DNA of 64,000 nucleotides, from contig NZ_SMSE01000003.1 in NCBI RefSeq assembly GCF_004354085.1, positions 186,001 to 250,000 on the forward strand, in the 5' to 3' direction. The translations under genes were made by a program, and so were the position numbers. Numbering within the stretch: the first letter of the stretch is position 1; each line of letters opens with the position of its first letter. Below, one piece after another: positions 9,664 to 18,520 of the stretch. Below the pieces are notes generated by a model, which was not told where the DNA came from, did not search any database, and saw nothing but the letters and a program-made list of their open reading frames with translations. Source of the DNA: Seongchinamella unica (GTDB lineage Bacteria; Pseudomonadota; Gammaproteobacteria; Pseudomonadales; Halieaceae).

Positions 9664-9880
9664 GTGAGCAAGGCGACCCCAAAAAAATATTCTCCCGCCA
9701 TGGAGAACCTGCGCAGCCTGCTGATCACCCGCTCGATCGCCCTGCCCGGGCAGATTGGCGTACTGTGCTGCGTCTTGCTCAGTCACGCCACCGTTGAGCG
9801 CTTCGATGGCCGCATTGAGCTGCAAACCGCTCTGGACCAGGGCGCAATCGCGACACTTTTACTGCCTTTTATCGAGGACC
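9664..9880 (+). pseudogene. Relic of a RegB/PrrB-type sensor histidine kinase (both ends kept, core deleted)
   Basis: From a possible GTG at 9664 or the ATG at 9700, one frame reads PAMENLRSLLITRSIALPGQ and a hydrophobic IGVLCCVLLS, which resembles the N-terminus of RegB/PrrB/RoxS kinases leading into the first membrane helix. It then jumps directly to HATVERFDGRIEL...GAIATLLLPF, which resembles the last strands of a histidine-kinase ATPase domain. The remaining membrane helices, the H-box and the N/G1 boxes are missing. The kinase-like C-terminus then has no stop in frame before the next gene, suggesting an added frameshift. Calls are by motif recognition only. Confidence 0.6.
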
Positions 9881-9883
9881 GTC

Positions 9884-9985
9884 ATGACGGAGGGAATTCT
9901 GCTGGCGGACGACGACCAGACCCTCACCGCAAGTATGAGGACGGGCCTGCAGCGCAAGTTGCCGGAACGCCCGGTAAAACGCTAG
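9884..9985 (+). pseudogene. Relic of a RegA/PrrA-type response regulator (both ends kept, core deleted)
   Basis: The 33-codon frame reads MTEGILLADDDQTLTASMRT, like the acidic-pocket start of a receiver domain, and then [12 protein letters not shown] before a stop, like the extreme C-terminus of RegA/PrrA/RoxR regulators (helix-turn-helix end TLQRKL...RPVKR). The phosphoacceptor region and most of the DNA-binding domain are absent. It follows the kinase relic directly, as regA follows regB. Its TAG at 9983-9985 overlaps the lipB stop on the other strand (shared CTAG). A functional micropeptide is possible but there is no support for one. Confidence 0.6.
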
Positions 9986-10593
9986 TCGAAAGATTCCCCA
10001 AGGATTTCCAGCAAGCGCTCCCCCACCGGCTCGAGTTCTATGCCGCGATCCGCAAGCAGCCGCGCCATGGAGGTAACCTGCAGACCCTCATGGCCACAGG
10101 GGTTGATTCGGCTGAAGGGTTCCAGGTCCATATCCACGTTGAGGGACAAACCGTGATAACTGCAGCCCCGTCGCACGCGCAGTCCCAGCGACGCTATCTT
10201 GTCGCCATCAACGTACACACCCGGGGCGTCGGCGCGCGGTGAGGCGTCAATCCCGTACTCTGACAGTAACTGCACAATGGCGTTTTCAATCAGCGTTACC
10301 AGCGCCCGCACGCCCAGTCCGCGACGTTTGAGGTCCACCAGCAGGTAAACCACCCACTGGCCGGGACCGTGATAAGTCACCTGGCCACCGCGGTCCACCT
10401 GGATAACCGGGATATCGCCGGGGGCCAGCACGTGTTCGGCCTTGCCGGCCTGCCCCTGGGTAAAAACCCGCGGGTGCTGGAGCAGCCACAGTTCGTCGGG
10501 GGTCTGTTCACCGCGCTGGTCGGTGAATTCGCGCATTGCATCGAGCACCGGCTGGTATTGGGCTACACCCAGCCTGCGAACAAGGACCGGCAC
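9982..10593 (-). CDS. lipB: Octanoyl-[acyl-carrier-protein] transferase
   Basis: LipB moves the octanoyl group from ACP to the lipoyl domains of 2-oxoacid dehydrogenases and the glycine-cleavage H protein. The 203-residue product shows [12 protein letters not shown] near residues 68-79, the acyl-enzyme lysine/cysteine pair in DKIASLG (K132) and INPCG (C166). It starts with GTG, which overlaps the ybeD stop by one base (TAGTG). It is the last gene of the proA-to-lipB run. Confidence 0.96.
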   Translation of the reverse strand: MPVLVRRLGVAQYQPVLDAMREFTDQRGEQTPDELWLLQHPRVFTQGQAGKAEHVLAPGDIPVIQVDRGGQVTYHGPGQWVVYLLVDLKRRGLGVRALVTLIENAIVQLLSEYGIDASPRADAPGVYVDGDKIASLGLRVRRGCSYHGLSLNVDMDLEPFSRINPCGHEGLQVTSMARLLADRGIELEPVGERLLEILGESFD

Positions 10594-10862
10594 TAGATGA
10601 CCATTTGCACGTGACCGGTGGCCAGTAGGTCCTGGTGCAGGGCTTCCAGTTGCTCCGTTCCGGTCGCGGTAATGGTGATAGTCAGGGAAGTAAAGGTCCC
10701 CTTGGCGCTGTCTTTGGCCAAAATCGTCTGCTGGTCGAAACCCGGGGCGTGGCGCTCGAATACCTCCAGAATAATGTCCCGGAATTCCTCGCTACTGCGG
10801 CCCAGCACCTTGATCGGGTAGTCACAGGGAAATTCTATCTTGGGGGGGTCCTGATCGGTCAT
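10593..10862 (-). CDS. ybeD: YbeD family protein (DUF493)
   Basis: The 89-residue ferredoxin-like-fold protein begins [20 protein letters not shown], the typical DUF493 opening (FPCDYPIKV), and ends with the usual ...[11 protein letters not shown]. Its function is unknown, but the dacA-ybeD-lipB order is conserved in gammaproteobacteria, as here. It lies 11 bp after dacA and overlaps lipB by one base. Confidence 0.93.
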   Translation of the reverse strand: MTDQDPPKIEFPCDYPIKVLGRSSEEFRDIILEVFERHAPGFDQQTILAKDSAKGTFTSLTITITATGTEQLEALHQDLLATGHVQMVI

Positions 10863-10873
10863 AGCTCACTACC

Positions 10874-12037
10874 TCAGCTGACAGTGAAGAGACTGGAAAT
10901 CCACATCAGCAGGATATCCCATAAGCGAGCGAAAAAGCCGCCAGGTTCAACCGCTGCCAGCGCCACCACGGGACCGCGGTATACCGTTTCGCCGTCGAGG
11001 CTCATTACCACCGTGCCCAACGCTTGACCGACGGCTACCGGCGCCTCGATGTTCTGCTGCAATTCCACGCTGGTGGCAAGGTGTTTCTTCTTGCCCCGTG
11101 GCAGGGTCAGTACCGTCTCTTCGAGAATGCCCACGGGGACATAATCCACCTGGCCCTTCCAGATACGGGGTTTGTCCAGCTCCTGACCCGCATCAAACAC
11201 AATACTGGTTTCGAAGAAACGGAACCCGTAGTTGAGCAGGCTGCGGGTGTCATTTTTGCGAGCGCTGGTTGAACTGGTGCCCATCACTACTGAGATCAGG
11301 CGCATGCCACGGCGTTCCGCAGATGCCACCAGGCAGTACCCCGCCGCCTGGGTGTGGCCGGTCTTGAGACCATCCACAGTAGGATCTTCCGCCAGCAGGC
11401 TGTTGCGGTTGTATTGAGTGATGCCGTTGTAGGTGAACTCGCGCTCCTTGTAAATGGCGTATTGCTCGGGGTGATCGTTAATCATGGCCTTGGCCAGGGT
11501 GGCCAGATCGCGAGCCGTGGTGACATGATCCGGATGGGGCAGTCCGTGGGAATTCACGTAATAGGTATCTACCATACCCAGCTTCTCGGCGTGGCTGTTC
11601 ATCATCTCAGCGAAAACCGCTTCACTGCCCGCCAGATGCTCGGCCACCGCCACAGTGGCGTCGTTGCCGGAAGAAATAATAATGCCGCGCTGCAGGTCCT
11701 CTATGCTCACATTCTTGCCCGGCTCTATCCACATCAGCGAGGAACCGGCAAAGATCGGATTCTGGGACCACGCATTCTCGCTAACCGTCACCATGTCCGA
11801 GTTGGACACCCTGCCCTCGTGGATCTCGGTGGCCAGCACATAGCTGGTCATCATCTTGGTCAGGCTTGCCGGTGGTAACGGCATATCCGCATTGTGCTCT
11901 GCCAGCACCGCCCCGCTTGCGGCGTCTACCAGCAGGTAGGCCTTGGCGCCCAGTTGCGGGGGCGAGGGCACGATGGTAGCGGCCTTGGCAGTGAAAGTGA
12001 AAAGCGCCAGGAGCAGGACCGGAAAAATTCGAATCAT
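10874..12037 (-). CDS. dacA: D-alanyl-D-alanine carboxypeptidase (PBP5/6 type)
   Basis: This penicillin-binding protein trims the terminal D-Ala from peptidoglycan pentapeptides in the periplasm. The 387-residue product has a signal peptide (IRIFPVLLLALFTFTAKA, residues 2-19), the SLTK active-site tetrad (S58, K61), the SGN motif (123-125) and KTG (225-227), followed by the C-terminal PBP5 domain and an amphipathic anchor helix at the end. The start MIRIFPV at 12037 is chosen over a 17-codon upstream extension because it opens a clean signal peptide. It lies 111 bp after rlpA. Confidence 0.95.
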   Translation of the reverse strand: MIRIFPVLLLALFTFTAKAATIVPSPPQLGAKAYLLVDAASGAVLAEHNADMPLPPASLTKMMTSYVLATEIHEGRVSNSDMVTVSENAWSQNPIFAGSSLMWIEPGKNVSIEDLQRGIIISSGNDATVAVAEHLAGSEAVFAEMMNSHAEKLGMVDTYYVNSHGLPHPDHVTTARDLATLAKAMINDHPEQYAIYKEREFTYNGITQYNRNSLLAEDPTVDGLKTGHTQAAGYCLVASAERRGMRLISVVMGTSSTSARKNDTRSLLNYGFRFFETSIVFDAGQELDKPRIWKGQVDYVPVGILEETVLTLPRGKKKHLATSVELQQNIEAPVAVGQALGTVVMSLDGETVYRGPVVALAAVEPGGFFARLWDILLMWISSLFTVS

Positions 12038-12148
12038 AGAAATGGAACCGTGGAAGTGTTGCGGAATACGCGGGGAATGGTAACGCATGCGCCTGCCAAC
12101 AGGAAGGCGGCCACCGCTGTTAGCGGGCAGGGGACAGAAATTCTGCGG

Positions 12149-12964
12149 TCAGGGCAGCGGCTGACCGGGCGGATAGCCGCCGTCACGCAACTGCTGTTGC
12201 ACCATCGCCAGCTGTTCCGCATTCGCCACCGGGCCCACCCGGACCCGGTACAGCAGTCTGTCGCTGGTGTCGACCTCGGAAACGGATACCGGCACCTGCA
12301 GGAAGGCCTGCAGTTCGGCCTGCAGTTGCAGGGCAGAGGACTCAGCGCCGAAAGCGCCCAGCTGCAGGAAACGGTAGTGGGTACCCGGCGCGCCGCGCCG
12401 ATCGTCGACACCGGCGATATTCAGCACCGCCACCTCCACCTCGGCCGTCCCGTGCTCCATGTAACCGAGCTTCACCGCCGCCCCGTAGGACAGATCGATC
12501 AGGCGGTCGCCGTGGAACGGGCCGCGATCATTCACCCGCACCACGACACTGCGGCCATTGGCCAGGTTGGTCACCCGGGCGTAGCAGGGTATGGGCAGGG
12601 TCTTGTGGGCTGCACTCGCGGCGTAAAGGTCGAATACCTCGCCGTTGGAGGTTTCGTGGCCGTGGAACTTGCTGCCGTACCAGGACGCCGTGCCCCGTTC
12701 GCGGTAGTTGCGGTAATCCTCGAGAATTTCATAGCTGACGCCATTGACGGTGTAAGGGCTCCTGTTGCCTGCGGCAAGGATAGGGTCCGCCCGCGGGACC
12801 GCATCCTGCACGTCGTCCGGGCCTATGTGTTTGGGCGGCGCGGCGTCCTGTGACTGGGAATACCGGGTAGCCTGGTACTCGTCACCGCTCTTGCCCTTGG
12901 GGGAGGAACAGCCATGCAGGCCGATCCCCGCCAGCAGCAGCAATGCCAGTATGCGCCACATCAA
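12149..12964 (-). CDS. rlpA: Septal ring lytic transglycosylase RlpA family lipoprotein
   Basis: RlpA cuts denuded glycan strands and helps daughter-cell separation. The 271-residue product has a lipobox GLHGC (Cys about residue 19), a double-psi beta-barrel with RGTASWYGSKFHG and RVNDRGPFHG in the middle, and a C-terminal SPOR domain (about residues 195-271) that binds denuded peptidoglycan. It overlaps mltB by 4 bp. Two adjacent Met codons make the exact start uncertain by one residue. Confidence 0.94.
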   Translation of the reverse strand: MMWRILALLLLAGIGLHGCSSPKGKSGDEYQATRYSQSQDAAPPKHIGPDDVQDAVPRADPILAAGNRSPYTVNGVSYEILEDYRNYRERGTASWYGSKFHGHETSNGEVFDLYAASAAHKTLPIPCYARVTNLANGRSVVVRVNDRGPFHGDRLIDLSYGAAVKLGYMEHGTAEVEVAVLNIAGVDDRRGAPGTHYRFLQLGAFGAESSALQLQAELQAFLQVPVSVSEVDTSDRLLYRVRVGPVANAEQLAMVQQQLRDGGYPPGQPLP

Positions 12965-13959
12965 CCTTCGACTCCGGCAGCAATGCGCTGGCTCAGCTGA
13001 TAAACACTCATGGCGTACATGGCGCTGTGGTTATAGCGGGTAATCACGTAAAAATTATGCAGCCCCAGCCAGAACTCCCTGCCGTCGGCGAGTTCAAATT
13101 CGATTCCGATTGCCTCGGCGTCCGGGTCTGTTTCGGTCGCGGGCACGAGGCCAGCGGCAACAAACTCAGCCACGGTGAATCGCGGCTTGAGCTGGCGCCC
13201 GCGACTCATCATTTCCTCTGGCACCTCACCCTCAAGCTCTGCGGCGACAACCACCTCGGCGCCAGGTGTCCAGCCATGGGCCTTGAAATAGTTGGCGACA
13301 CTGCCAATGGCGTCCACCGGGTTACTCCAGATATCGGCTTTACTGTCGCCGTCAAAGTCAATGGCGTAGCTGCGGTAACTGCTGGGCATGAACTGGCCGT
13401 AGCCCATGGCACCCGCATAGGACCCTTTCAGTGCCAGTGGGTCCATGCCCTGGTCACGGGTCAGGATCAGGTAGTGCTTCAGTTCCTTGGTAAAGAACTC
13501 GGAACGGCGCGGGTAATCAAAGGCCAGGGTGGAGAGTGCGTCTATGACCCGATAGCTGCCGGCGATCCGTCCGTAATAAGTCTCCACGCCGATGATGGCG
13601 ACAATAATTTCCGCCGGCACCCCGGTTTCCTGCTCTACCCGCTCCAGGGTTTCGCGGTGCTCCTGGTAGAAGGCAACACCCTGGGCCTCGCGCTTGTCAT
13701 TGAGAAATATTTCCCGGTACTCGTACCAAGCCTTGGTCTTTTCCGCCGGCCGTGCCATGGCGTCGAGTATGGACTGCTGGCGACTGGCATCGGCGAAAAT
13801 GGCCTCCAGCGATTGCCGGTCGAAGCCCTCCTCGCTGACCAGTTCGTCCATGACCGCCACCGCTCCCGGATTGGTCAGGTAATTCTGGTCCTGGGCACAG
13901 GACATGGCGGACCATAGAAAAGTGCAGGCGAGCAGTGAACGACTTAAAAACTTGTGCAT
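12961..13959 (-). CDS. mltB: Lytic murein transglycosylase B
   Basis: MltB cleaves the MurNAc-GlcNAc bond to form anhydro-muropeptides. The 332-residue product has an N-terminal signal peptide, the catalytic glutamate in IIGVETYYG (E126), and the family segments RRSEFFTKELKHYL and GAMGYGQFMPSSYR. A cysteine at residue 21 follows the hydrophobic stretch but the AMSC context is a poor lipobox, so lipidation is uncertain. It sits between rodA (34 bp) and rlpA (4-bp overlap). Confidence 0.94.
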   Translation of the reverse strand: MHKFLSRSLLACTFLWSAMSCAQDQNYLTNPGAVAVMDELVSEEGFDRQSLEAIFADASRQQSILDAMARPAEKTKAWYEYREIFLNDKREAQGVAFYQEHRETLERVEQETGVPAEIIVAIIGVETYYGRIAGSYRVIDALSTLAFDYPRRSEFFTKELKHYLILTRDQGMDPLALKGSYAGAMGYGQFMPSSYRSYAIDFDGDSKADIWSNPVDAIGSVANYFKAHGWTPGAEVVVAAELEGEVPEEMMSRGRQLKPRFTVAEFVAAGLVPATETDPDAEAIGIEFELADGREFWLGLHNFYVITRYNHSAMYAMSVYQLSQRIAAGVEG

Positions 13960-13993
13960 ATTGAACGCTCTTTCAGATAGTGGGGGAACGGCA

Positions 13994-15136
13994 TCAACGG
14001 ACCACCATACGTTTTTCAGTGCTGACCGCCATCAGTATGCCAAAACCGGCCATGAGAGTGACCACGGACGTTCCGCCGGCACTGACCAGCGGCAGGGGCA
14101 CACCGACGACAGGAAGCAGTCCCGCCACCATTCCCATATTAACAAAGATATAGACGAAAAAAGTCAGGGTGAGGCTACCCGCCATCATTCGCCCGAAACT
14201 GCTCTGGGCCTGAACCCCGATCCAGAAACCGCGCAGCAGAATCAGCAGGTACAGTGCCAGTAACACCAGTACTCCACGCAGGCCGAATTCCTCCGCCAGC
14301 ACGGCGATGATGAAATCGGTGTGACTTTCCGGCAGGAAATCCAGCTGCGACTGGGTACCGGATAGCCAACCCTTGCCATCCCAGCCACCGGAACCAATCG
14401 CCGTCTTGGACTGGATGATGTTCCAGCCCGCGCCCAGTTTATCGCTCTCGGGGTTAAGCATGGTGAGAATACGCTGTTTCTGGTAGTCCTTGAGGACGAA
14501 CATCCACGCCGGCCAGGCCGATGCGATACCCAGCAACACAGCGCCAAAAATGTAGCGCCAGCCAATTCCTGCCATGAACAGGACAAACAGGCCGCTGGCG
14601 GCAATCAGCAGGGATGTACCGAGATCCGGCTGCTGCAGGATCAACCCGGCCGGGATTGCCACCAGGCCCAGCGACACCATGACGTATTTGAACCGCGGCG
14701 GCAGAATACGCTCCGCCAGGTACCAGGCCACCGCCATGGGGACTACCAGCTTCATGATTTCCGAGGGCTGGAAACGGAAGCCGCCCACCTGCAGCCAGCG
14801 CTGTGCGCCTTTCGCGCCCACGCCAACCAACATCACCGCCACCAGCGAGGCCACACCAATAAGGTATAACCAGGGCGCCCAACGGGTATAGCGCTGCAGG
14901 CTTATCTGCGCACCGAGGATCATTACCAGGTAGCCAACGACAAAGTAGCGCCCCTGGCGGATAACCGCCCCCATGCTTTGACCCGAGGCGCTGTACAACA
15001 CGAACAGGCCATAGGCCGTGAGCGCCAGCAACAGCAGCAGCAGCGGAATATCGATGTGCATGCGGGTTGCGGCGCTTGGCGGCCTGGCCAGGTCGGCACT
15101 GCCCTGGTGGGGCATCTGGCGAACATAATCGCCCAT
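13994..15136 (-). CDS. rodA: Rod-shape peptidoglycan glycosyltransferase RodA
   Basis: RodA is the SEDS-family polymerase that works with PBP2 in lateral wall synthesis. The 380-residue polytopic membrane protein has about ten hydrophobic helices and SEDS motifs such as GAKGAQRWL, FQPSEIMKL and LPESHTDFI with the catalytic aspartate, then GVPLPLVSAGGTS near the end. The ATG at 15134-15136 overlaps the mrdA stop by one base (TGATG); a longer upstream frame is rejected because it lies inside mrdA. Confidence 0.96.
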   Translation of the reverse strand: MGDYVRQMPHQGSADLARPPSAATRMHIDIPLLLLLLALTAYGLFVLYSASGQSMGAVIRQGRYFVVGYLVMILGAQISLQRYTRWAPWLYLIGVASLVAVMLVGVGAKGAQRWLQVGGFRFQPSEIMKLVVPMAVAWYLAERILPPRFKYVMVSLGLVAIPAGLILQQPDLGTSLLIAASGLFVLFMAGIGWRYIFGAVLLGIASAWPAWMFVLKDYQKQRILTMLNPESDKLGAGWNIIQSKTAIGSGGWDGKGWLSGTQSQLDFLPESHTDFIIAVLAEEFGLRGVLVLLALYLLILLRGFWIGVQAQSSFGRMMAGSLTLTFFVYIFVNMGMVAGLLPVVGVPLPLVSAGGTSVVTLMAGFGILMAVSTEKRMVVR

Positions 15137-16992
15137 CAGGCGGGGTCCCTGAAATCGCTGCTGCCCAATAACCACGTATCGATGACACGACGGGCAATCG
15201 GAGAGGCGGCGGAACTGCCACCGCCGTTTTCCACAATGATAGCAACGGCAATCGTCGGTGCCTCGGCGGGAGCGAAGGCGATAAACAGGCCGTGGTGGCG
15301 ATGCCGTTCATCCACCTCATCTTCCTTGTAAACCGCATTCTGGGCAATACCAATCACCTGGGCGGTACCGGTCTTGCCGGCCATCTGGTAGCGGATGCCT
15401 TCGGCCAGGGCCTTGGCCGTGCCCCGCTTACCATGGACCACCTCCAGCATACCTTCGTACACCGCATTCCAGTTTGCCTCGCTGGCCAGCATTGGCTCCA
15501 GCTCCGGCGCAGGCACCGGCTCGCCATTAACCGCCTGCACCAGGCGCGGAATCCGTCGTTCTCCACGACTGGCGAGCACGCTGGTCGCCGCCGCCAGTTG
15601 CAGCGGCGTCGTCAGCATATACCCCTGGCCAATGCTGGCGCTGATGGTTTCCCCCGGATACCAGGGCTGATTAAGTGCATCCCGTTTCCAGCTGGTTGAT
15701 GGCAACACCCCACGGCGCTCGTTGGTGGTATCCACGCCGGTTCGATCGCCCAGGCCAAAGGGTGCCAGGTATTCGGCCATGCGGTCTATGGTCAGGCGTC
15801 TGCCCAGGTCATAGAAATAGGTGTCGCAGGACTCGGCGATCGCCATTTTCAGGGCCACCTCCGGCGCGTGCCCGGTCCCCCGTATACGCAGAATCCAGTC
15901 GCGATAGCGGTGGGAATCGCCGGGCAGGCGATACCAGCCGGGATCAGGCACCGTGGTCTCGGGCGTAACCAGGCCCGACTCCAGGCCTGCTATGCCCATC
16001 ATCGGTTTAATGGTCGAACCCGGCGGATACTGGCCCTGGATCGCCCTGTTAAAGAGCGGCACATCCGGGGAGTCGCGCAGGGCGCTGTAATCCCGGGTGC
16101 TGATGCCATTGACGAACAGGTTGCTGTCAAAGCCCGGCGTCGACACCAGCGCCAGCACCCCGCCGGTTACCGGATCGATCGCCACCACCGCCCCACGCCG
16201 GTCTCCAAGGGCCTCGTAGGCGGCCTTCTGCACATCGATGTCCAGATGCAACGTGAGGTCATCCCCCGGGGTTGGTGGGTGACGCTCCAGAACCCGCAAC
16301 ACCCGGCCGTGGGCATTGGTTTCAACATTCTGGTAGCCCACCGAGCCGTGCAGGCTGTCTTCGTAATACTTTTCCACTCCGACCTTGCCGATATGAAAGG
16401 TGCCGCGGTAGTCGGTTTCATCCAGTTCGAAGGTCTCCCGCTCATTGATGCGGCCCACATACCCCAGGGCGTGGGAAAACAGCTCACCGTGGGGATAGTG
16501 CCGCAGCAATTGGGCCTCCACCACCACCCCGGGCAGGCGATAGCGGTTTACCGCCAACACCGCCCGCTCTTCCTCAGTCAGCCGAAAGCGCAAGGGAACC
16601 GCCTCATAGGGCCGCCGGCGTTTCAGCCGCTCGTGAAACTTCTCCAGGTGGGATTCGGAGACTGGCACCAGCGCCTGCAATTCGGCCAGGGTGGCATTCA
16701 GGTCCGGCACCCGCTCCTTGATCACCGACAGGCTGAAGCTGGGCCGGTTGTCCGCCAGCAGCACGCCGTTACGGTCATAGATCAGGCCGCGCTTGGGTGG
16801 CAGCGGCTCCAGCTTGACCCTGTTGCTGTCCGACTGGGTGCGATAGACCTCATACTCGGTGATCTGCAGGGTGTGATAACGAGCCAGGATGATGCCAAGC
16901 ATCGCCAGTACGATGAGTACGGCGGCCACGGTTCTCGCACTGTAAATCCGGGACTCCCGGTGAGGATCCTTCAGGGCGATGTGCTGTGGCAT
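15136..16992 (-). CDS. mrdA: Penicillin-binding protein 2 (rod-shape transpeptidase)
   Basis: PBP2 cross-links new glycan during elongation with RodA and MreBCD. The 618-residue product has one N-terminal membrane helix (about residues 22-39), the PBP dimer domain, and a transpeptidase domain with the nucleophile in GSTIK (S326, K329), SCD (388-390) and KTG (540-542). It lies 35 bp after rlmH and is coupled to rodA by a 1-bp overlap. Confidence 0.97.
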   Translation of the reverse strand: MPQHIALKDPHRESRIYSARTVAAVLIVLAMLGIILARYHTLQITEYEVYRTQSDSNRVKLEPLPPKRGLIYDRNGVLLADNRPSFSLSVIKERVPDLNATLAELQALVPVSESHLEKFHERLKRRRPYEAVPLRFRLTEEERAVLAVNRYRLPGVVVEAQLLRHYPHGELFSHALGYVGRINERETFELDETDYRGTFHIGKVGVEKYYEDSLHGSVGYQNVETNAHGRVLRVLERHPPTPGDDLTLHLDIDVQKAAYEALGDRRGAVVAIDPVTGGVLALVSTPGFDSNLFVNGISTRDYSALRDSPDVPLFNRAIQGQYPPGSTIKPMMGIAGLESGLVTPETTVPDPGWYRLPGDSHRYRDWILRIRGTGHAPEVALKMAIAESCDTYFYDLGRRLTIDRMAEYLAPFGLGDRTGVDTTNERRGVLPSTSWKRDALNQPWYPGETISASIGQGYMLTTPLQLAAATSVLASRGERRIPRLVQAVNGEPVPAPELEPMLASEANWNAVYEGMLEVVHGKRGTAKALAEGIRYQMAGKTGTAQVIGIAQNAVYKEDEVDERHRHHGLFIAFAPAEAPTIAVAIIVENGGGSSAASPIARRVIDTWLLGSSDFRDPA

Positions 16993-17027
16993 GTAACCGC
17001 TTGGCCTGGATTATGGGATGAGAATTT

Positions 17028-17498
17028 CTACTCGCGATGATACGGGTGATTGACAGTGATTGTCCAAGCCCGATACAGCTGTTCGGCCAATAAAATCCTT
17101 ACCAGCGGGTGCGGCAGTGTGAGTGCGGAAAGCGACCAGCGCCGCTCGGCCCTGTCCAGGCAGGCCTGCGAGAGTCCGTCGGGACCGCCGATCAGCAGAC
17201 TGTAGTTGTCGCCGGACATCTGCCAGTCAGCCAGCTGGCGGGCCAGGACCTCTGTGGAAATCGCTTTACCGCGAACATCCAGGGCGATCACCCGGTCACC
17301 GGCAGGAATGCTCTTGAGGATTTGCTCCCCCTCTTTTTCTTTCAGCTGGCTGGCGCTGCTACCCTTGCCACGGGCGGCGAGGGGCAGTTCCTTCCACTCT
17401 ATCCGCAGCTCTCTCGGCATGCGTTTACTGTACTCTGCCACGCCCTGGCTGACCCAGGCGGGCATTTTTGTGCCGATGGTGACGATGCTGATGCGCAT
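17028..17498 (-). CDS. rlmH: 23S rRNA pseudouridine-1915 N3-methyltransferase
   Basis: RlmH is a SPOUT methyltransferase that modifies helix 69 of 23S rRNA on assembled ribosomes. The 156-residue product shows the SAM-binding knot [11 protein letters not shown] and the C-terminal [20 protein letters not shown] with the terminal HPYHRE. The ATG at 17496-17498 overlaps the rsfS stop by one base; an in-frame TTG just upstream is rejected. The rsfS-rlmH-mrdA-rodA order is conserved in relatives. Confidence 0.97.
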   Translation of the reverse strand: MRISIVTIGTKMPAWVSQGVAEYSKRMPRELRIEWKELPLAARGKGSSASQLKEKEGEQILKSIPAGDRVIALDVRGKAISTEVLARQLADWQMSGDNYSLLIGGPDGLSQACLDRAERRWSLSALTLPHPLVRILLAEQLYRAWTITVNHPYHRE

Positions 17499-17839
17499 CA
17501 ATCGACGTCAGGTTTGGGATGCTCCGTCCACAGACGCTCCAGATCGTAAAAGTCGCGAGTGGCGGGAAGCATAACGTGAACAACCACGTCGCCGAAGTCC
17601 ACCAGCACCCACTCGCCAGCGTCTTCACCCTCCACGCCGAGGGCTCGCTGCCCCTGCTTCTTGGCCTCCATACAGACATTGTCAGCCAGTGACTTCACAT
17701 GCCGGTTGGACGTACCGCTGGCAATCACCAGGTAGTCCATCACGTCAGTGAGGCCGGTGACATCCAGGGTCACGGTGTTGACTGCCTTGAGATCGTCCAG
17801 GGCGTCTACGACCAGTGCTTTTAACTGTTCAGCTTGCAT
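17498..17839 (-). CDS. rsfS: Ribosome silencing factor RsfS
   Basis: RsfS binds L14 and blocks subunit joining when nutrients are scarce. The 113-residue product has the DUF143 fold with [20 protein letters not shown] and [16 protein letters not shown] segments. It lies 33 bp after nadD and overlaps rlmH by one base. Confidence 0.96.
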   Translation of the reverse strand: MQAEQLKALVVDALDDLKAVNTVTLDVTGLTDVMDYLVIASGTSNRHVKSLADNVCMEAKKQGQRALGVEGEDAGEWVLVDFGDVVVHVMLPATRDFYDLERLWTEHPKPDVD

Positions 17840-17872
17840 CGCGCTGATGGCTGTTCATCGGTGTGCCATTCC

Positions 17873-18520
17873 TCATCGGTAAAGTTGTCCTTGTTCAATA
17901 TAGTCCAATACCGGTGCCGGTAGCAGGTATCGGGGGGATCGACCTGCCCGCAGCAGGTCGCGAATCTCGGTAGAAGAGATCGCCAGCGGGCGCAGTTCTT
18001 CCACCAGTATATGTCCATGGGTGCGATGCCGCAGCACAGCCCGGTCGTCGGTGCGGTGTGCGGCCAGCCAATCGGCAACGGGGCCAGTGGCGGGAAAATG
18101 CCAGCCGGGGCGAGCGATCACCACGATATGGGCCAGTTCCAGCAGCTCCTGCCAGCGAAACCAGCTGTCAATTTTCAGCAATGCGTCACAGCCCAACACC
18201 AGGGACAGACTGCACCCCGGGCCCAGTTCACTGCGCAGTTCTTCCAGGCTGAGTACCGTGTAGGAGAGACCCTCGCGGGCCAGCTCGCGCCTGTCGCAAC
18301 GCAGCCGCGGCTCATCCCGCACCGCCAGTTCCACCATTGCCGCACGTTGTTCGGCGCTGCAGTCCGGTGCTTCCCGGTGAGGAGGCTGGGCACATGGCAT
18401 CAGCGCGAGGTGATCCAGCCCCAGCAGCTCACAGAGTTCCAGGGCAGAGCGAAGGTGGCCGTAATGCACCGGGTTGAATGTCCCGCCGAACACCCCCACC
18501 GGGGTCAGGGACTCATTCAA
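17873..18520 (-). CDS. nadD: Nicotinate-nucleotide adenylyltransferase
   Basis: NadD makes deamido-NAD from nicotinate mononucleotide and ATP. The 215-residue product has the nucleotidyltransferase motif [13 protein letters not shown] near residues 13-25 and the C-terminal [20 protein letters not shown] with the second phosphate-binding motif. Its start overlaps the proA stop by 4 bp. Confidence 0.96.
   Translation of the reverse strand: MNESLTPVGVFGGTFNPVHYGHLRSALELCELLGLDHLALMPCAQPPHREAPDCSAEQRAAMVELAVRDEPRLRCDRRELAREGLSYTVLSLEELRSELGPGCSLSLVLGCDALLKIDSWFRWQELLELAHIVVIARPGWHFPATGPVADWLAAHRTDDRAVLRHRTHGHILVEELRPLAISSTEIRDLLRAGRSPRYLLPAPVLDYIEQGQLYR

Noticed and set aside
9532-10242. A 236-codon plus-strand open frame across the prfC-lipB gap
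   Set aside because: Its right half is antisense to lipB. Only the internal kinase-like fragment is meaningful, and it is reported as a relic.
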